Assembly (NCBI RefSeq): GCF_001050155.1
Contig: NZ_LFVY01000001.1
Coordinates: 372,001 to 436,000, forward strand
Reading direction: 5' to 3'
Length of the DNA: 64,000 bases
Origin: Nitratireductor soli
GTDB taxonomy: Bacteria; Pseudomonadota; Alphaproteobacteria; Rhizobiales; Rhizobiaceae
The notes below the pieces were generated by a model. That model ran no database searches and was not told the DNA's origin. It saw nothing but the letters and a program-made list of their open reading frames with translations. A program made the position numbers and the translations under genes. Below, in pieces: positions 45,175 through 53,588 of the stretch (positions are counted from its first letter, which is position 1; every line of letters starts with the position of its first letter).

Positions 45175-45204
45175 CTCCTTCTCCCCGCAAGCGGGGAGAA
45201 GGAG
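45175..45204. repeat. perfect palindromic hairpin between hydroxylase and reductase genes
   Basis: Fourteen-base arms (CTCCTTCTCCCCGC and complement) with a two-base AA centre. The CTCCCCGC core is common to dispersed rhizobial palindromes and recalls the larger repeat at 47644-47782. It could act as an mRNA-stabilising or partial termination element within the operon. Confidence 0.75.
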
Positions 45205-45258
45205 GATGATCGCGACGCTGGCACCTCTCTCTGCCACTGCATCGCGGGAGCAGGTGAC

Positions 45259-46782
45259 TTGAACGAGCTCACCGAGCGCTTCGAAACGAAGCCGGTCAAG
45301 GAGCAGCCGGAAAAGCTGCGCTGCGACGCCTGTCCGGTGATGTGCTACATCGCCGAGGGGCGCACCGGCGCCTGCGACCGCTATGGCAATTTCGGCGGCC
45401 GCATCACCCGCTGCGATCCGGTGACGATCCTCGAACACGCGGCGGAGGAGGGGGCGATGCTCGTTCCGTTCGAGGGCGAAGTGCCGTGGGACGGTGAACT
45501 CGTCAACACGAAGCGCCGCTTCGTCAGCGCCATCGGTGCCGGCACCACCTATCCCGATTTCAAGCCCGCCCCGTTCATCGTTTCGCAGGACGTCGAGGGC
45601 GTCGATCTGGTCACCGTGGTGACGGAGGGCATCTTCTCCTATTGCGGCGTCAAGGTGAAGATCGACACGGATCGCTATCTCGGGCCGGAGGCCGCTGCGG
45701 TCCGCGCCGGCGGGGAGGCGATCGGCCATGTCACCACCGCCGAATACGGCAGCCAGATGCTGTCGCTCGGCGGCGTGCATCACCTGACCGGCGGCTCCAA
45801 GGCCGAGGGCCGCGTCGCCTGCCAGGCACTCCTCGACCTGTGCAACAAGAAGCCGGTCGAGCTGACGATCGATGGCGGCTCGACCGTCATCGTCGAGGCC
45901 GGCCAGCCGCCGGTCATCGACGGCAAGCGCGAGGCGCGCATGCGCGTCGGCTGCGGTTCGGCGGCCATCGGCATGTTCGCCACCCAGTGGCAGGGACTGG
46001 TCGATGAGGTGGTGGTGGTCGACGACCACATCACCGGCGTCGTCTCCGAGCACCAGGCCGGCAAGGTCATCGGCTGGCAGGAAACCGGCATCAAGGTCAT
46101 CGGCCGGCGCTCGACGCCGGGGCGCTATTTCAAGGTCTCCGAACCCGGCCTCGGCTGGGGCGGCACGGTCCTCGACGATCCGCTGGAAATCCTTGGCGAC
46201 TTCAACGACAAGAAGGGCGCGCGGCCCGGCCTGTCGCTGCTGATGGTCTCGACCACGGGCGAGCAATTCGCCTATTATGAGCTCGACGCGGCGCTGAAGC
46301 CGGTCAGGAAGCCGTTTCCCGAGCGGCTCGGCAAATCCGTCGCGCTGATCGAGGAGAATTGCGAGCCGGCGCTGTGCACCGTGCTGTTCATGGGCGGCGC
46401 GGGTGGCTCATTGCGTGCCGGCGTGACCGAGAACCCGGTCAATCTCACGCGCTCCGTGCACGATCTCAAAACCTATGTCACCGTCGGCGGCGCGCCGGTC
46501 TATGTCTGGCCGGGCGGCGGCATCACCATCATGGTCGATGTCATGCGCACGCCCGACAACGCCTTCGGCTACGTGCCGACCCCGGCGCTGGTGGCGCCGA
46601 TCGAGTTCACGCTGCGCCGCGACGATTACATCCGCCTCGGCGGTCATGCCGACGAGATCCGCAGCGTCGAGGACGTGCTGGAGAAGGGCGGCGAATATTT
46701 CAACGCGCGGCAGGCGCGGGGTGCGGCGCCCGGCAATCCCTGGCCGCCCCTGCAGCAATTGCACCGGGAGCCGAAGCGATGA
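45259..46782 (+). CDS. 6-hydroxynicotinate reductase-like iron-sulfur protein
   Basis: A 507-residue protein with an N-terminal cysteine cluster (CDACPVMCY then GAC within residues 22-40) suited to a 4Fe-4S centre, and a large remaining domain with glycine-rich pieces such as GVHHLTGGSKAEGR and YVWPGGGITIMVD. Proteins of this type are named after the Eubacterium enzyme that reduces 6-hydroxynicotinate to its tetrahydro-6-oxo form; that function is not proven for proteobacterial members. Start is TTG at 45259 with AGGTGA upstream; the earlier ATG lies within the hairpin. It overlaps the next gene by four bases. Confidence 0.8.
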   Translation: MNELTERFETKPVKEQPEKLRCDACPVMCYIAEGRTGACDRYGNFGGRITRCDPVTILEHAAEEGAMLVPFEGEVPWDGELVNTKRRFVSAIGAGTTYPDFKPAPFIVSQDVEGVDLVTVVTEGIFSYCGVKVKIDTDRYLGPEAAAVRAGGEAIGHVTTAEYGSQMLSLGGVHHLTGGSKAEGRVACQALLDLCNKKPVELTIDGGSTVIVEAGQPPVIDGKREARMRVGCGSAAIGMFATQWQGLVDEVVVVDDHITGVVSEHQAGKVIGWQETGIKVIGRRSTPGRYFKVSEPGLGWGGTVLDDPLEILGDFNDKKGARPGLSLLMVSTTGEQFAYYELDAALKPVRKPFPERLGKSVALIEENCEPALCTVLFMGGAGGSLRAGVTENPVNLTRSVHDLKTYVTVGGAPVYVWPGGGITIMVDVMRTPDNAFGYVPTPALVAPIEFTLRRDDYIRLGGHADEIRSVEDVLEKGGEYFNARQARGAAPGNPWPPLQQLHREPKR

Positions 46783-47777
46783 CGGGTCCCGCCGTCTCCT
46801 GGCTGCCGGACGGGCGCCGTCTGCACCTGAACCACGGGCCGATTGACCTGATCGTCGAGGCGTTCGGCCCGGACGTGGAACGCCGGGCCGCCTTTCGCCA
46901 GGCCGTGGCGTGCTTTCAGACGGTGCTCGAGCAATTGGTGGCCGAACTGCCTGCCCTGCGCCGCCCCGTCGGCGCCGTGCCGCGCACCTTCGCCTCCTCC
47001 ATCGCCCGGCGCATGGAAAAGGCAGTGCTGCCGCATTTCCCGCTTTTCGTCACGCCGATGGCGGCGGTGGCGGGCAGCGTGGCCGACGCGGTGCTGGCGG
47101 CGATGGTCGCCGGGCGGGAAGTCGAGCGTGCCTACGTCAACAATGGCGGCGACATTGCCCTCCATCTCGCGAGCGGCCATGAAATCAATGCGGCCATAGC
47201 CGGCACCGGTCACGGATTTGCCGACCGCTTGACGATATGCGCCGGGGACCTGGTTCGCGGCATCGCCACCAGCGGCTGGCGCGGGCGCAGCCATTCGCTC
47301 GGCATCGCCGATGCGGTGACGGTGCTTGGCCGCGACGCCGCCGCCGCCGACGTTGCTGCAACGTTGATCGCCAATGCGGTCGACCTGCCGGGGCACAGGG
47401 CGATTTCACGCGTGCCTGCGTGCGCCATCGACCCCGACAGCGACCTCGGCGAGCGCCCTGTCACGCAAGGCGTCGGCGTGCTTTCTGAGGCGGAGACCGC
47501 CGAAGCACTGGCGCGCGGCCTCGCCGTGGCGGACGATATGCGCAACCGGGGCCTGATCGAGGCCGCTGCCCTGTTCCTGCAAGGCGAAAGCCGGCAGTGC
47601 GGTGCATTCGAGGGGAAGACGTCTTCAAGGACTGCGCCGGTCACCCCCTCACCGACCCGCTTCGCGGGCCTCCTCTCCCCCGCAAAGCAGGGGAGAGGAA
47701 ACGCCGTCATGTATGGAAAACTCCTTTCTTCGCCCCCATGCAATGGGGGAGAGGTGGCCCGCGAAGTGGGTCGGTGA
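46779..47777 (+). CDS. UPF0280 family protein (ApbE-related), with repeat-derived C-terminus
   Basis: A 332-residue protein. Residues 1-285 match the UPF0280 family, distantly related to the FMN transferase ApbE: VTPMAAVAGSVADAVLAAM near residue 90, YVNNGGDIALHL near 117 and GIATSGWRGRSHSLGIADAVTVLG near 165. The last about 45 residues are encoded by an inverted-repeat element and end at a stop inside it, so this tail is new. Coupled to the reductase-like gene, it may modify or supply flavin to that protein; this is inference. Confidence 0.88.
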   Translation: MTGPAVSWLPDGRRLHLNHGPIDLIVEAFGPDVERRAAFRQAVACFQTVLEQLVAELPALRRPVGAVPRTFASSIARRMEKAVLPHFPLFVTPMAAVAGSVADAVLAAMVAGREVERAYVNNGGDIALHLASGHEINAAIAGTGHGFADRLTICAGDLVRGIATSGWRGRSHSLGIADAVTVLGRDAAAADVAATLIANAVDLPGHRAISRVPACAIDPDSDLGERPVTQGVGVLSEAETAEALARGLAVADDMRNRGLIEAAALFLQGESRQCGAFEGKTSSRTAPVTPSPTRFAGLLSPAKQGRGNAVMYGKLLSSPPCNGGEVAREVGR

Positions 47778-47782
47778 GGGGG
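47644..47782. repeat. inverted-repeat element covering the UPF0280 stop codon
   Basis: Arms of about 37 bases (47644-47680 and 47746-47782) are near-perfect inverted copies beginning CCCCCTCACCGACCC and containing GCGGGCC and CCTCTCCCCC. Each arm also has its own small hairpin (CCCGC...GCGGG and CCCC...GGGG). The whole could fold into a long cruciform. Stop codon TGA of the UPF0280 gene is at 47775-47777 in the right arm. Confidence 0.82.
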
Positions 47783-47870
47783 ATTGCAACGTGCATGCAA
47801 ACACCGCCATAACCGGCCACAACCGGCAAAACGCGATCACCAAGTACTTTCATTCACGGGATTGAACATC

Positions 47871-48455
47871 ATGCCTGAATTCACCCTGCGCAAGATCGCG
47901 CTTCTCACCGAGGAGATCATCCATGAGGGCGGTCCCGCCCGGGCCGCGCCACGGCGCAAGGCTGCCGTGATGGCGTTGGTGAAGAACCCGTTCGCCGGCC
48001 GCTACGTGGAGGAGCTCGAAAGCGCCATGGACGATCTGAAGCCGCTTGGCCTGGAGATGACCGACCGTCTCATCGCGGCGCTCGGCGGCGATGTGTCGGT
48101 CATCGACGGCTTCGGCAAAGGCGCCATCGTCGGCACGGCGGGCGAATTGGAGCACGGCGCGCTGTGGCACGTGCCGGGCGGCTACGCCATGCGCGAACGG
48201 CTCGGCCACTCGAAGGCCATCGTGCCGTCATCGAAGAAGGTCGGCGCGTTCGGCGCGCGCATCGACATCCCGCTCGGCCACATCAACGCCGCCTATGTGC
48301 GCAGCCATTTCGACGCGATGGAGGTGGGCCTGTCCGACGGGCCGCGCCCCGACGAGATCCTGTTCGTACTCGCCATGGCATGCGGGCCTCGGGTGCATGC
48401 CCGCATGGGTGGCCTGAAAGCCGAGGACGTGAAGGGCGAGGACGGCCTCAGATGA
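47871..48455 (+). CDS. AA_synth (amino acid synthesis) family protein
   Basis: A 194-residue protein of the AA_synth family (PF06684), named without a proven reaction. Visible motifs: VMALVKNPFAGRYVEEL near residue 34, GKGAIVGTAGELEHGALWHVPGG near 80 and DIPLGHINAAYVRSHFD near 130. Conserved H and E in GELEHGA could be catalytic. It follows the UPF0280 gene and overlaps the MarR gene by four bases. In a heterocycle pathway it might perform a ring-opening or tautomerisation step; I have no direct support for that. Confidence 0.88.
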   Translation: MPEFTLRKIALLTEEIIHEGGPARAAPRRKAAVMALVKNPFAGRYVEELESAMDDLKPLGLEMTDRLIAALGGDVSVIDGFGKGAIVGTAGELEHGALWHVPGGYAMRERLGHSKAIVPSSKKVGAFGARIDIPLGHINAAYVRSHFDAMEVGLSDGPRPDEILFVLAMACGPRVHARMGGLKAEDVKGEDGLR

Positions 48456-48916
48456 GTGCTCCGACCAGCAAGTTCACTGTGCTGTCCGGCGGCAAGTCCG
48501 CCGATGCCTACGATCTGCAGGAGCAGGTGGGGTTTATCCTGCGCAAGGCCAACCAGCGGCATCTGTCGATCTTCGCCGCGCGCATCAGCGACCTGACACC
48601 GCCACAATTCGCCGCGCTCGCAAAACTCCACGAAGTGGGACCCACCTCGCAGAACCAGCTCGGCCAGATGGTGGCGATGGACGCCGCCACCATCAAGGGC
48701 GTCATCGACCGTTTGAAGGCGCGCGACCTGGTGGCGCTGGAGCCGCATGGGCGGGATCGCCGCCGGCTGGTCGTCAGCTTGAGCGGCAAGGGGGAGGCAT
48801 TGGTCGAGGCGTTGCTGCCGGAGGCACTGGACGTCTCGGAAGAAACCCTGGCCCCGCTCACGCCGCGCGAGACGGCGACCTTTCTGCGGCTTCTGACGAA
48901 ACTTGCCGAAGGTTAG
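48452..48916 (+). CDS. MarR-family transcriptional regulator
   Basis: A 154-residue winged-helix protein: LTPPQFAALAKLHEVGPTSQNQLGQMVAMDAATIKGVIDRLKARDLV with the recognition helix, then HGRDRRRLVVSLSGKGEAL forming the wing. Translationally coupled to the AA_synth gene, last in the operon. MarR proteins commonly sense aromatic acids, and the nicotinate regulator NicR is a MarR type, which fits the pathway suggested by context. Confidence 0.94.
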   Translation: MSAPTSKFTVLSGGKSADAYDLQEQVGFILRKANQRHLSIFAARISDLTPPQFAALAKLHEVGPTSQNQLGQMVAMDAATIKGVIDRLKARDLVALEPHGRDRRRLVVSLSGKGEALVEALLPEALDVSEETLAPLTPRETATFLRLLTKLAEG

Positions 48917-49545
48917 TTTCTGCCGGATGCCGCGTTCGGTCGCAGGGTGGCGAGCAGCGCCCCGTAGGGGGCCAGCATCAGAAGACCGATCAGCACCTTG
49001 ACGGCAAAATCGCCGAGCGCCAGCGACAACCAGAGCGGCGCCTCGATCCCCGTGCCGAACAGCGACACCGGGAAGGCCAGCGAGCCGTCGGGGCGTCCGA
49101 GCGCCGTGTCGAGGAAGGCGAAGCGCGCGGAAAAGGCGAGAAAGAAGAACAGCATCGTGTCGAGCACCGAGCCGATCAGCGTGGAAATCAGCGGCGCGCG
49201 CCACCAGGCACCGCCACGCAGCCGGTCGAACACGGCCACGTCGAGAAGCTGGGCGAGCAGGAACGCCGCGCCCGAGGCGATGGCCAGGCGCGGGCTGGCA
49301 AGCCAGGCCGACAGGATCACCGCCAGGACGAAACCCGAAAACACCACGCGCCGTGCCGCATCGGGGCCGAACCGGCGGTTGGTCAAATCGTTGACCAGGA
49401 AGGCGACCGGATAGGTGAAGGCGCCCCAGGTGAGGATCTCACCCAGGCCGAAATGCCGGAACGGATATTGAACGAGGATGTTGGAGACGACGACGATCAC
49501 CGCCATGGCGGCGACGAAGGGCCAGATCGCAAGGGTGCGGTTCAT
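48913..49545 (-). CDS. queuosine precursor transporter (COG1738/YhhQ, VUT family)
   Basis: A 210-residue membrane protein with about six helices; YPVAFLVNDLTNRRFGPDAARRVVFSGF near residue 45 and STLIGSVLDTMLFFFLAFSA near 120 are family hallmarks. Members import queuosine precursors such as preQ0 or preQ1. The function is supported by a preQ1-I-like riboswitch directly before the start codon. It converges with the MarR gene, overlapping by four bases, and follows rpmB. Confidence 0.94.
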   Translation of the reverse strand: MNRTLAIWPFVAAMAVIVVVSNILVQYPFRHFGLGEILTWGAFTYPVAFLVNDLTNRRFGPDAARRVVFSGFVLAVILSAWLASPRLAIASGAAFLLAQLLDVAVFDRLRGGAWWRAPLISTLIGSVLDTMLFFFLAFSARFAFLDTALGRPDGSLAFPVSLFGTGIEAPLWLSLALGDFAVKVLIGLLMLAPYGALLATLRPNAASGRN

Positions 49546-49573
49546 TTTTTTATCCTGGGTAATGGAACCAGAA
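49540..49573 (-). promoter_or_regulatory. probable preQ1-I riboswitch overlapping the transporter start codon
   Basis: On the minus strand a CTGG/CCAG stem (49571-49568 with 49558-49555) encloses the loop TTCCATTA, followed by GATAAAAAAATGAAC. This matches the preQ1-I layout: short hairpin with GGTTC and ACCC, then an A-rich tail. Loop TTC can pair with GAA of the ATGAA start, forming the pseudoknot, while the AGGA ribosome-binding site lies partly in the stem's 3' strand. Ligand binding would thus hide both translation signals. Confidence 0.78.
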
Positions 49574-49591
49574 GCCCGCCGGAAGGCGGGC
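49574..49591 (-). terminator. hairpin downstream of rpmB
   Basis: GCCCGCC-TTCC-GGCGGGC forms a seven-base GC stem on the minus strand followed by TTCTGGTT. It is placed between the rpmB stop and the riboswitch, so it probably ends part of the rpmB transcript. The T run is imperfect. Confidence 0.55.
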
Positions 49592-49638
49592 CAATGTCGT
49601 CGGTATTCGCGTTGTCTGAAAGCGCCGAAGAGGCTTTC

Positions 49639-49935
49639 TTAGGCCGCCTGCGCCTCGGCGAGCTTCTTCTCGACCTGGCGCTTCAACAGGCGGGCGCGCT
49701 GCGAAAGCTCATTGTCCTTCGCCTTGACGAGGAAAGCATCAAGGCCACCGCGATGCTCCACCGAGCGCAGCGCATTGGCCGAAACGCGCAGGCGCACATT
49801 CTGGCCGAGCACCTCGGACTGCAGCGTCACATGGCACAGATTGGGCAGGAAGCGGCGGCGCGTCCGGTTGTTGGCGTGGCTCACATTGTTGCCGGTCATG
49901 ACGGCTTTACCGGTCAGTTCGCAAGCGCGGGACAT
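49639..49935 (-). CDS. rpmB: 50S ribosomal protein L28
   Basis: A 98-residue L28: [33 protein letters not shown] at the N-terminus, [21 protein letters not shown] in the middle and a lysine/glutamate-rich tail. Binds 23S rRNA in the large subunit. Alphaproteobacterial length; no zinc cysteine set. The 265 bases between it and the DUF3108 start contain the divergent promoters but no motif I can define. Confidence 0.98.
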   Translation of the reverse strand: MSRACELTGKAVMTGNNVSHANNRTRRRFLPNLCHVTLQSEVLGQNVRLRVSANALRSVEHRGGLDAFLVKAKDNELSQRARLLKRQVEKKLAEAQAA

Positions 49936-50200
49936 ATCTCAAACCTTCATCGTCTTGGCTTTGCCATACCCCGTTGCCGCACCTGATACTGGCGGCGCGC
50001 GGGCGATCTTTGGCGGCCTAATGGAAAAGTTGCCGTTCCATAGAGATATTTGGCGCGCCGGTCAAGCGCCCGCTGGGCGTCAATAGGGCGCGAGCCGCCG
50101 CCTGTCTTCAAAGATTTGCCGCATTGACCCTTTCTAGACAAGGCCGAGGGACATGCGCGAGGAGCGCGGCCGGACCCCCGGCCCTTGCTGGAGAGCGCCG

Positions 50201-50983
50201 ATGATGCGGCATGGCGGATTTGGATTTTGTCTTACGGGCTTCTGCCTCGGGGCCCTCGTTCTCGCTTCGGTCCTGCCGGGCCGGGCAGAAACCGAAATCT
50301 ATCGGCTTCGCTACGATGCCTCGCTGTTCGGCGTGCCGATCGGCCGTGCCGATTTCACCAGCCGGCTGGAGGATGGCGCGTTCGATGTGTCGGGACGGTT
50401 CGCCAGCGCCGGGCTGGCGCGGCTGTTCGACCGGACGGACGGAACCGTCTCATCCCAGGGGCGATTGGCCGGGGACGCGGTGGTGCCGGCGCTTTACGCG
50501 CTGGACTACAAGAGCGGCAGGAAGCGTGAAACGACGTCGATCCGTTTCGCCAAGGGGCGGATCGTCGAAACGGTGGTAACACCGAAGCCGAAAAAGCGTG
50601 GCAGCGACTGGATCAACGTCAGCGAAAAGGATTTGGCCGGCGCCATGGACCCGCTGTCGGCGCTATTGTCGCCGGCGTCCGGCGCCGATCAGGTCTGCAA
50701 CCGCCGTTTCAAGGTTTTCGATGGCGAAATGCGCGCCGACATCGTCTTCGGCCCGGCCGGCAAGGGTGAGGAGATCGGCAAGGACACAATCACCTGCAGG
50801 GCGCGCGTCATACCGGTATCGGGCTATCGCAAGGGGCGATCGACGATTGCTTTCCTGCGCGACAAGGCTCGTATATTGGTGGCGTTCAAGCCATTGGGGG
50901 CAAAAGGGCATCACACGCCTGTCGCGGCGCGCATCGGCACCAAGATCGGCACTGTGCATGTGAGCGGCCGGCCGCTACAATAA
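50201..50983 (+). CDS. DUF3108 domain protein, exported
   Basis: A 260-residue protein with a signal peptide (MMRHGGFGFCLTGFCLGALVLASV, cleavage near GRA). The DUF3108 body has YRLRYDASLFGVPIGRADF at its start and KVFDGEMRADIVFG, which recalls lipid-binding periplasmic beta-barrels. The start at 50201 is favoured for a proper signal peptide and GGAGAG site; an ATG at 50153 is also possible. Gene neighbourhood beside rpmB is standard in rhizobia. Confidence 0.9.
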   Translation: MMRHGGFGFCLTGFCLGALVLASVLPGRAETEIYRLRYDASLFGVPIGRADFTSRLEDGAFDVSGRFASAGLARLFDRTDGTVSSQGRLAGDAVVPALYALDYKSGRKRETTSIRFAKGRIVETVVTPKPKKRGSDWINVSEKDLAGAMDPLSALLSPASGADQVCNRRFKVFDGEMRADIVFGPAGKGEEIGKDTITCRARVIPVSGYRKGRSTIAFLRDKARILVAFKPLGAKGHHTPVAARIGTKIGTVHVSGRPLQ

Positions 50984-51033
50984 ACGGGGCGTGCCCACTT
51001 GTTCGAGGCGCCATCCGCGTTGGGGAGTGAAAT

Positions 51034-51924
51034 TTGGCGCGCGCCACCTTGATCGGATTTTCCGCCGTCGTCATGTGGGCGCTGCTGGCGTTGCTCACCG
51101 CCCGGACAGGCGCCGTGCCGCCGTTTCTCCTGTCGGCGCTGTCCTTCTCGGTGGCGACGCTGATCGGGCTGGGCATGCGCCTGGCAACGCGTGTTTCCGG
51201 CCCGGCGCAGCCGGTCCCGCCAATCGTCTGGCTGGTCGGCATTGCCGGCCTGTTCGGCTATCACTTCTTCTATTTCACCGCGCTGCGCAACGCGCCGGCG
51301 GTGGAGGCGAGCCTGATCGCCTATCTGTGGCCGCTGCTCATCGTGCTCGGCTCGGCGCTGATGCCGGGGGAGCGGCTGGGCTGGCATCACATCGCCGGGG
51401 CCTTGCTCGGGCTTGCCGGCACGGTGCTCATCGTCACCAAGGGCGGCGGGTTTGCTTTCGAGAGCCGCTATGCGCTGGGCTATGCGATGGCCGGCGTCTG
51501 CGCCCTGTTCTGGTCCGGCTATTCGCTCCTGTCGCGCCGCTTCCAGGCGGTGCCGACCAGCACCGTCACCTGGTTCTGCGCGGCAACGGCGGTCCTCTCG
51601 GCGCTATGCCATCTGGCGCTGGAACAGACCGTCTGGCCGGCCTCCACCAGCGAGTGGCTGGCGGTTACCGGCCTCGGCCTGATGCCGGTCGGCGCGGCCT
51701 TCTATGCCTGGGATTACGGCGTCAAGCGCGGCAACATCCAGGTCCTGGGCGCGGCCAGCTACGCCGCGCCGCTGCTCTCGACGCTGATCCTGATCGCCGC
51801 CGGGGCGGCGGAGGCGACGACCAACATCGTCGCCGCCTGCCTGTTGATCACCTTCGGCGCGGCGCTGGCGGCAAAGAACATGGTCTTCAAGCCGAAACGC
51901 AGGCGGGCCGACGAAGTCGCTTGA
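51034..51924 (+). CDS. EamA-family transporter (YddG-like)
   Basis: A 296-residue drug/metabolite exporter with ten predicted helices in two EamA repeats. The wording YHFFYFTALRNAPAVEASLIAYLWPLLIVL near residue 72 matches the YddG branch, whose E. coli member exports aromatic amino acids. TTG start with GGGGAG upstream. It follows DUF3108 by 50 bases. Confidence 0.9.
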   Translation: MARATLIGFSAVVMWALLALLTARTGAVPPFLLSALSFSVATLIGLGMRLATRVSGPAQPVPPIVWLVGIAGLFGYHFFYFTALRNAPAVEASLIAYLWPLLIVLGSALMPGERLGWHHIAGALLGLAGTVLIVTKGGGFAFESRYALGYAMAGVCALFWSGYSLLSRRFQAVPTSTVTWFCAATAVLSALCHLALEQTVWPASTSEWLAVTGLGLMPVGAAFYAWDYGVKRGNIQVLGAASYAAPLLSTLILIAAGAAEATTNIVAACLLITFGAALAAKNMVFKPKRRRADEVA

Positions 51925-51947
51925 ACCGTTTCCCCCGACGCCAGCGT

Positions 51948-52715
51948 TCAGAACACGTCCTTGCGCTTGCGAATCTCGGCAAACACATCGTCATCCGACG
52001 CGTCTTCCATGCCGAGGTTGCGGCGGATCACCGGGTCGTGCCAGCGAAGGAAGGGGTTGGTCGCCATTTCGACGGCAAGCGTGGTGGGCAGGGTCGGCCG
52101 GCCTTCGCTGCGCAGGCGGGCGATCTCGGCGGCGCGCTCCTTCAATGCCGAATTGGTCGGATCGACCGACAGGGCGAAGCGGGCATTCGATTCGGTGTAT
52201 TCGTGCCCGCAGTAAATCGCCGTTTCAAGCGGCAGCGCGGCCAGCTTGCGGAGCGAGGCCAGCATGACGGGCGGTTTGCATTCGAAGAGCCGCCCGCAGC
52301 CGAGCGAAAACAGCGTGTCGGCCGTGAAGGCCACCCCGGCGCCGGCGAAATGATAGGAGATATGCCCGGCCGTATGGCCCGGCGTCTCAATCACGACAGC
52401 CTCCTGCGCGCCGACCCGAACCTTATCACCCTCCTTTACCTGCCGGTCGATGCCGGGAATGCGATCCGCCTCGGCGGCCGGGCCGATGATCGTCAGGCCG
52501 AAGCGCGCCTTCAGCGCCAGATTGGCCTCGACATGGTCCACATGGTGATGCGTCGTCAGGATCATGGTCGGCCGCCAGCCGGTGCGTTCGATGGCCTGGA
52601 GGATCGGCCGCTCCTCGGGGGCGTCGATCAGCGCCGTTTCGCCGGTTTCGCTGTCGTGGGCGAGGATGCCGAAATTGTCGCTCCGGCAGGTGAATTGCTC
52701 GATTTTCAGGGCCAT
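51948..52715 (-). CDS. gloB: hydroxyacylglutathione hydrolase (glyoxalase II)
   Basis: A 255-residue metallo-beta-lactamase-fold enzyme that cleaves S-lactoylglutathione to lactate. Metal ligands: THHHVDHVE, GHTAGHISY, the aspartate in FTADTLFSLGCGR and the histidine in YCGHEYT. C-terminal NPFLRWHDPVIR is typical of GloB. The ATG at 52715 is used; the frame continues 40 codons further without support. Divergent from a methyltransferase gene, an arrangement common in alphaproteobacteria. Confidence 0.96.
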   Translation of the reverse strand: MALKIEQFTCRSDNFGILAHDSETGETALIDAPEERPILQAIERTGWRPTMILTTHHHVDHVEANLALKARFGLTIIGPAAEADRIPGIDRQVKEGDKVRVGAQEAVVIETPGHTAGHISYHFAGAGVAFTADTLFSLGCGRLFECKPPVMLASLRKLAALPLETAIYCGHEYTESNARFALSVDPTNSALKERAAEIARLRSEGRPTLPTTLAVEMATNPFLRWHDPVIRRNLGMEDASDDDVFAEIRKRKDVF

Positions 52716-52821
52716 TGACGCGTCTCCATGTTCGGCGGCGACGATAGGGCGGGGGTGGCGGCTTGTCACGCCGGACGCGGCAATTCTTGCCGTCTTGCGC
52801 GCAGCCGGATACCGTCCGCCC

Positions 52822-53586
52822 ATGATCTCGGACATCGTCGCGCTCAGGGCCTTCTATTCCACGCTGATCGGCCGTTTCGCCGAGCGGTCGATCGCCATGG
52901 CGCTGTCGTCGATCTGGTCCAAGGGCAGCAAGGAGAGACTGGTTGGGCTCGGTTACACGCTGCCCTGGCTCGATCGTTTCGGCGCCGATGCCGAGCGCAG
53001 CTTCGCCTTCATGCCGGCGGTGCAGGGGGCCGTTGCCTGGCCGGCGGGCGCGGCCTGTTCGACGGTGCTGGTGTTCGAGGAAGAACTGCCATTGCCCGAT
53101 TCGTCGATCGATCGCGTCTTGATGGTGCATTCCCTGGAGCATGCGGAAAATCCGCAGCAGACCCTTTTGGAAATCTGGCGCGTGCTGGCGCCGGGCGGGC
53201 GGCTGGTCATCGCCGTGCCGAACAGGCGCGGCATGTGGGCCCGCTTCGAGCACACGCCGTTCGGCACCGGCCGGCCGTTTTCGCGTGCACAATTGGCCGA
53301 GGCGCTGCGCGAGGCCAATTTCACCGCCACCGCCTGGGGCGACGCGCTGCATTTTCCGCCTTCGGAGCGGCGTTTCATGCTGCGCCTGCATCAGCTCCTG
53401 GAACAGGCGGGGCGGCGCTTCTGGCCGATTTTCGCCGGGGTCCTGGTGGTGGAAGCTGAAAAGCGGCTCTACCAGGGCCTGCCGGTGGCGGCGCGCGCGT
53501 CGCGGCGTGTCTTCGTGCCGGCGCTGTCGCCGCAGGGCGCCACCCGCGTTGGCGCGGTTCGCCGTATCGATGAAACAGGACAGTGA
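52822..53586 (+). CDS. class I SAM-dependent methyltransferase (Methyltransf_11 type)
   Basis: A 254-residue protein. VGLGYTLPWLDRF near residue 41 is the motif I region that binds S-adenosylmethionine, and RVLMVHSLEHAENPQQTLLEIWRVLAPGGRLVIAVPNR near 98-130 provides the later motifs. The leading FYSTLIGRFAERSI is typical of the family next to gloB in rhizobia. Substrate unknown. Ends three bases before the next gene. Confidence 0.93.
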   Translation: MISDIVALRAFYSTLIGRFAERSIAMALSSIWSKGSKERLVGLGYTLPWLDRFGADAERSFAFMPAVQGAVAWPAGAACSTVLVFEEELPLPDSSIDRVLMVHSLEHAENPQQTLLEIWRVLAPGGRLVIAVPNRRGMWARFEHTPFGTGRPFSRAQLAEALREANFTATAWGDALHFPPSERRFMLRLHQLLEQAGRRFWPIFAGVLVVEAEKRLYQGLPVAARASRRVFVPALSPQGATRVGAVRRIDETGQ

Positions 53587-53588
53587 GC

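Noticed and set aside
45114-45258. Short plus-strand frame after the hydroxylase gene
   Set aside because: About 48 codons, starts in the hydroxylase end and runs through a palindromic repeat; no family resemblance and no good ribosome-binding site.
49453-49986. Plus-strand frame covering the riboswitch and rpmB
   Set aside because: Antisense to a ribosomal protein gene and to the transporter leader; no independent support.
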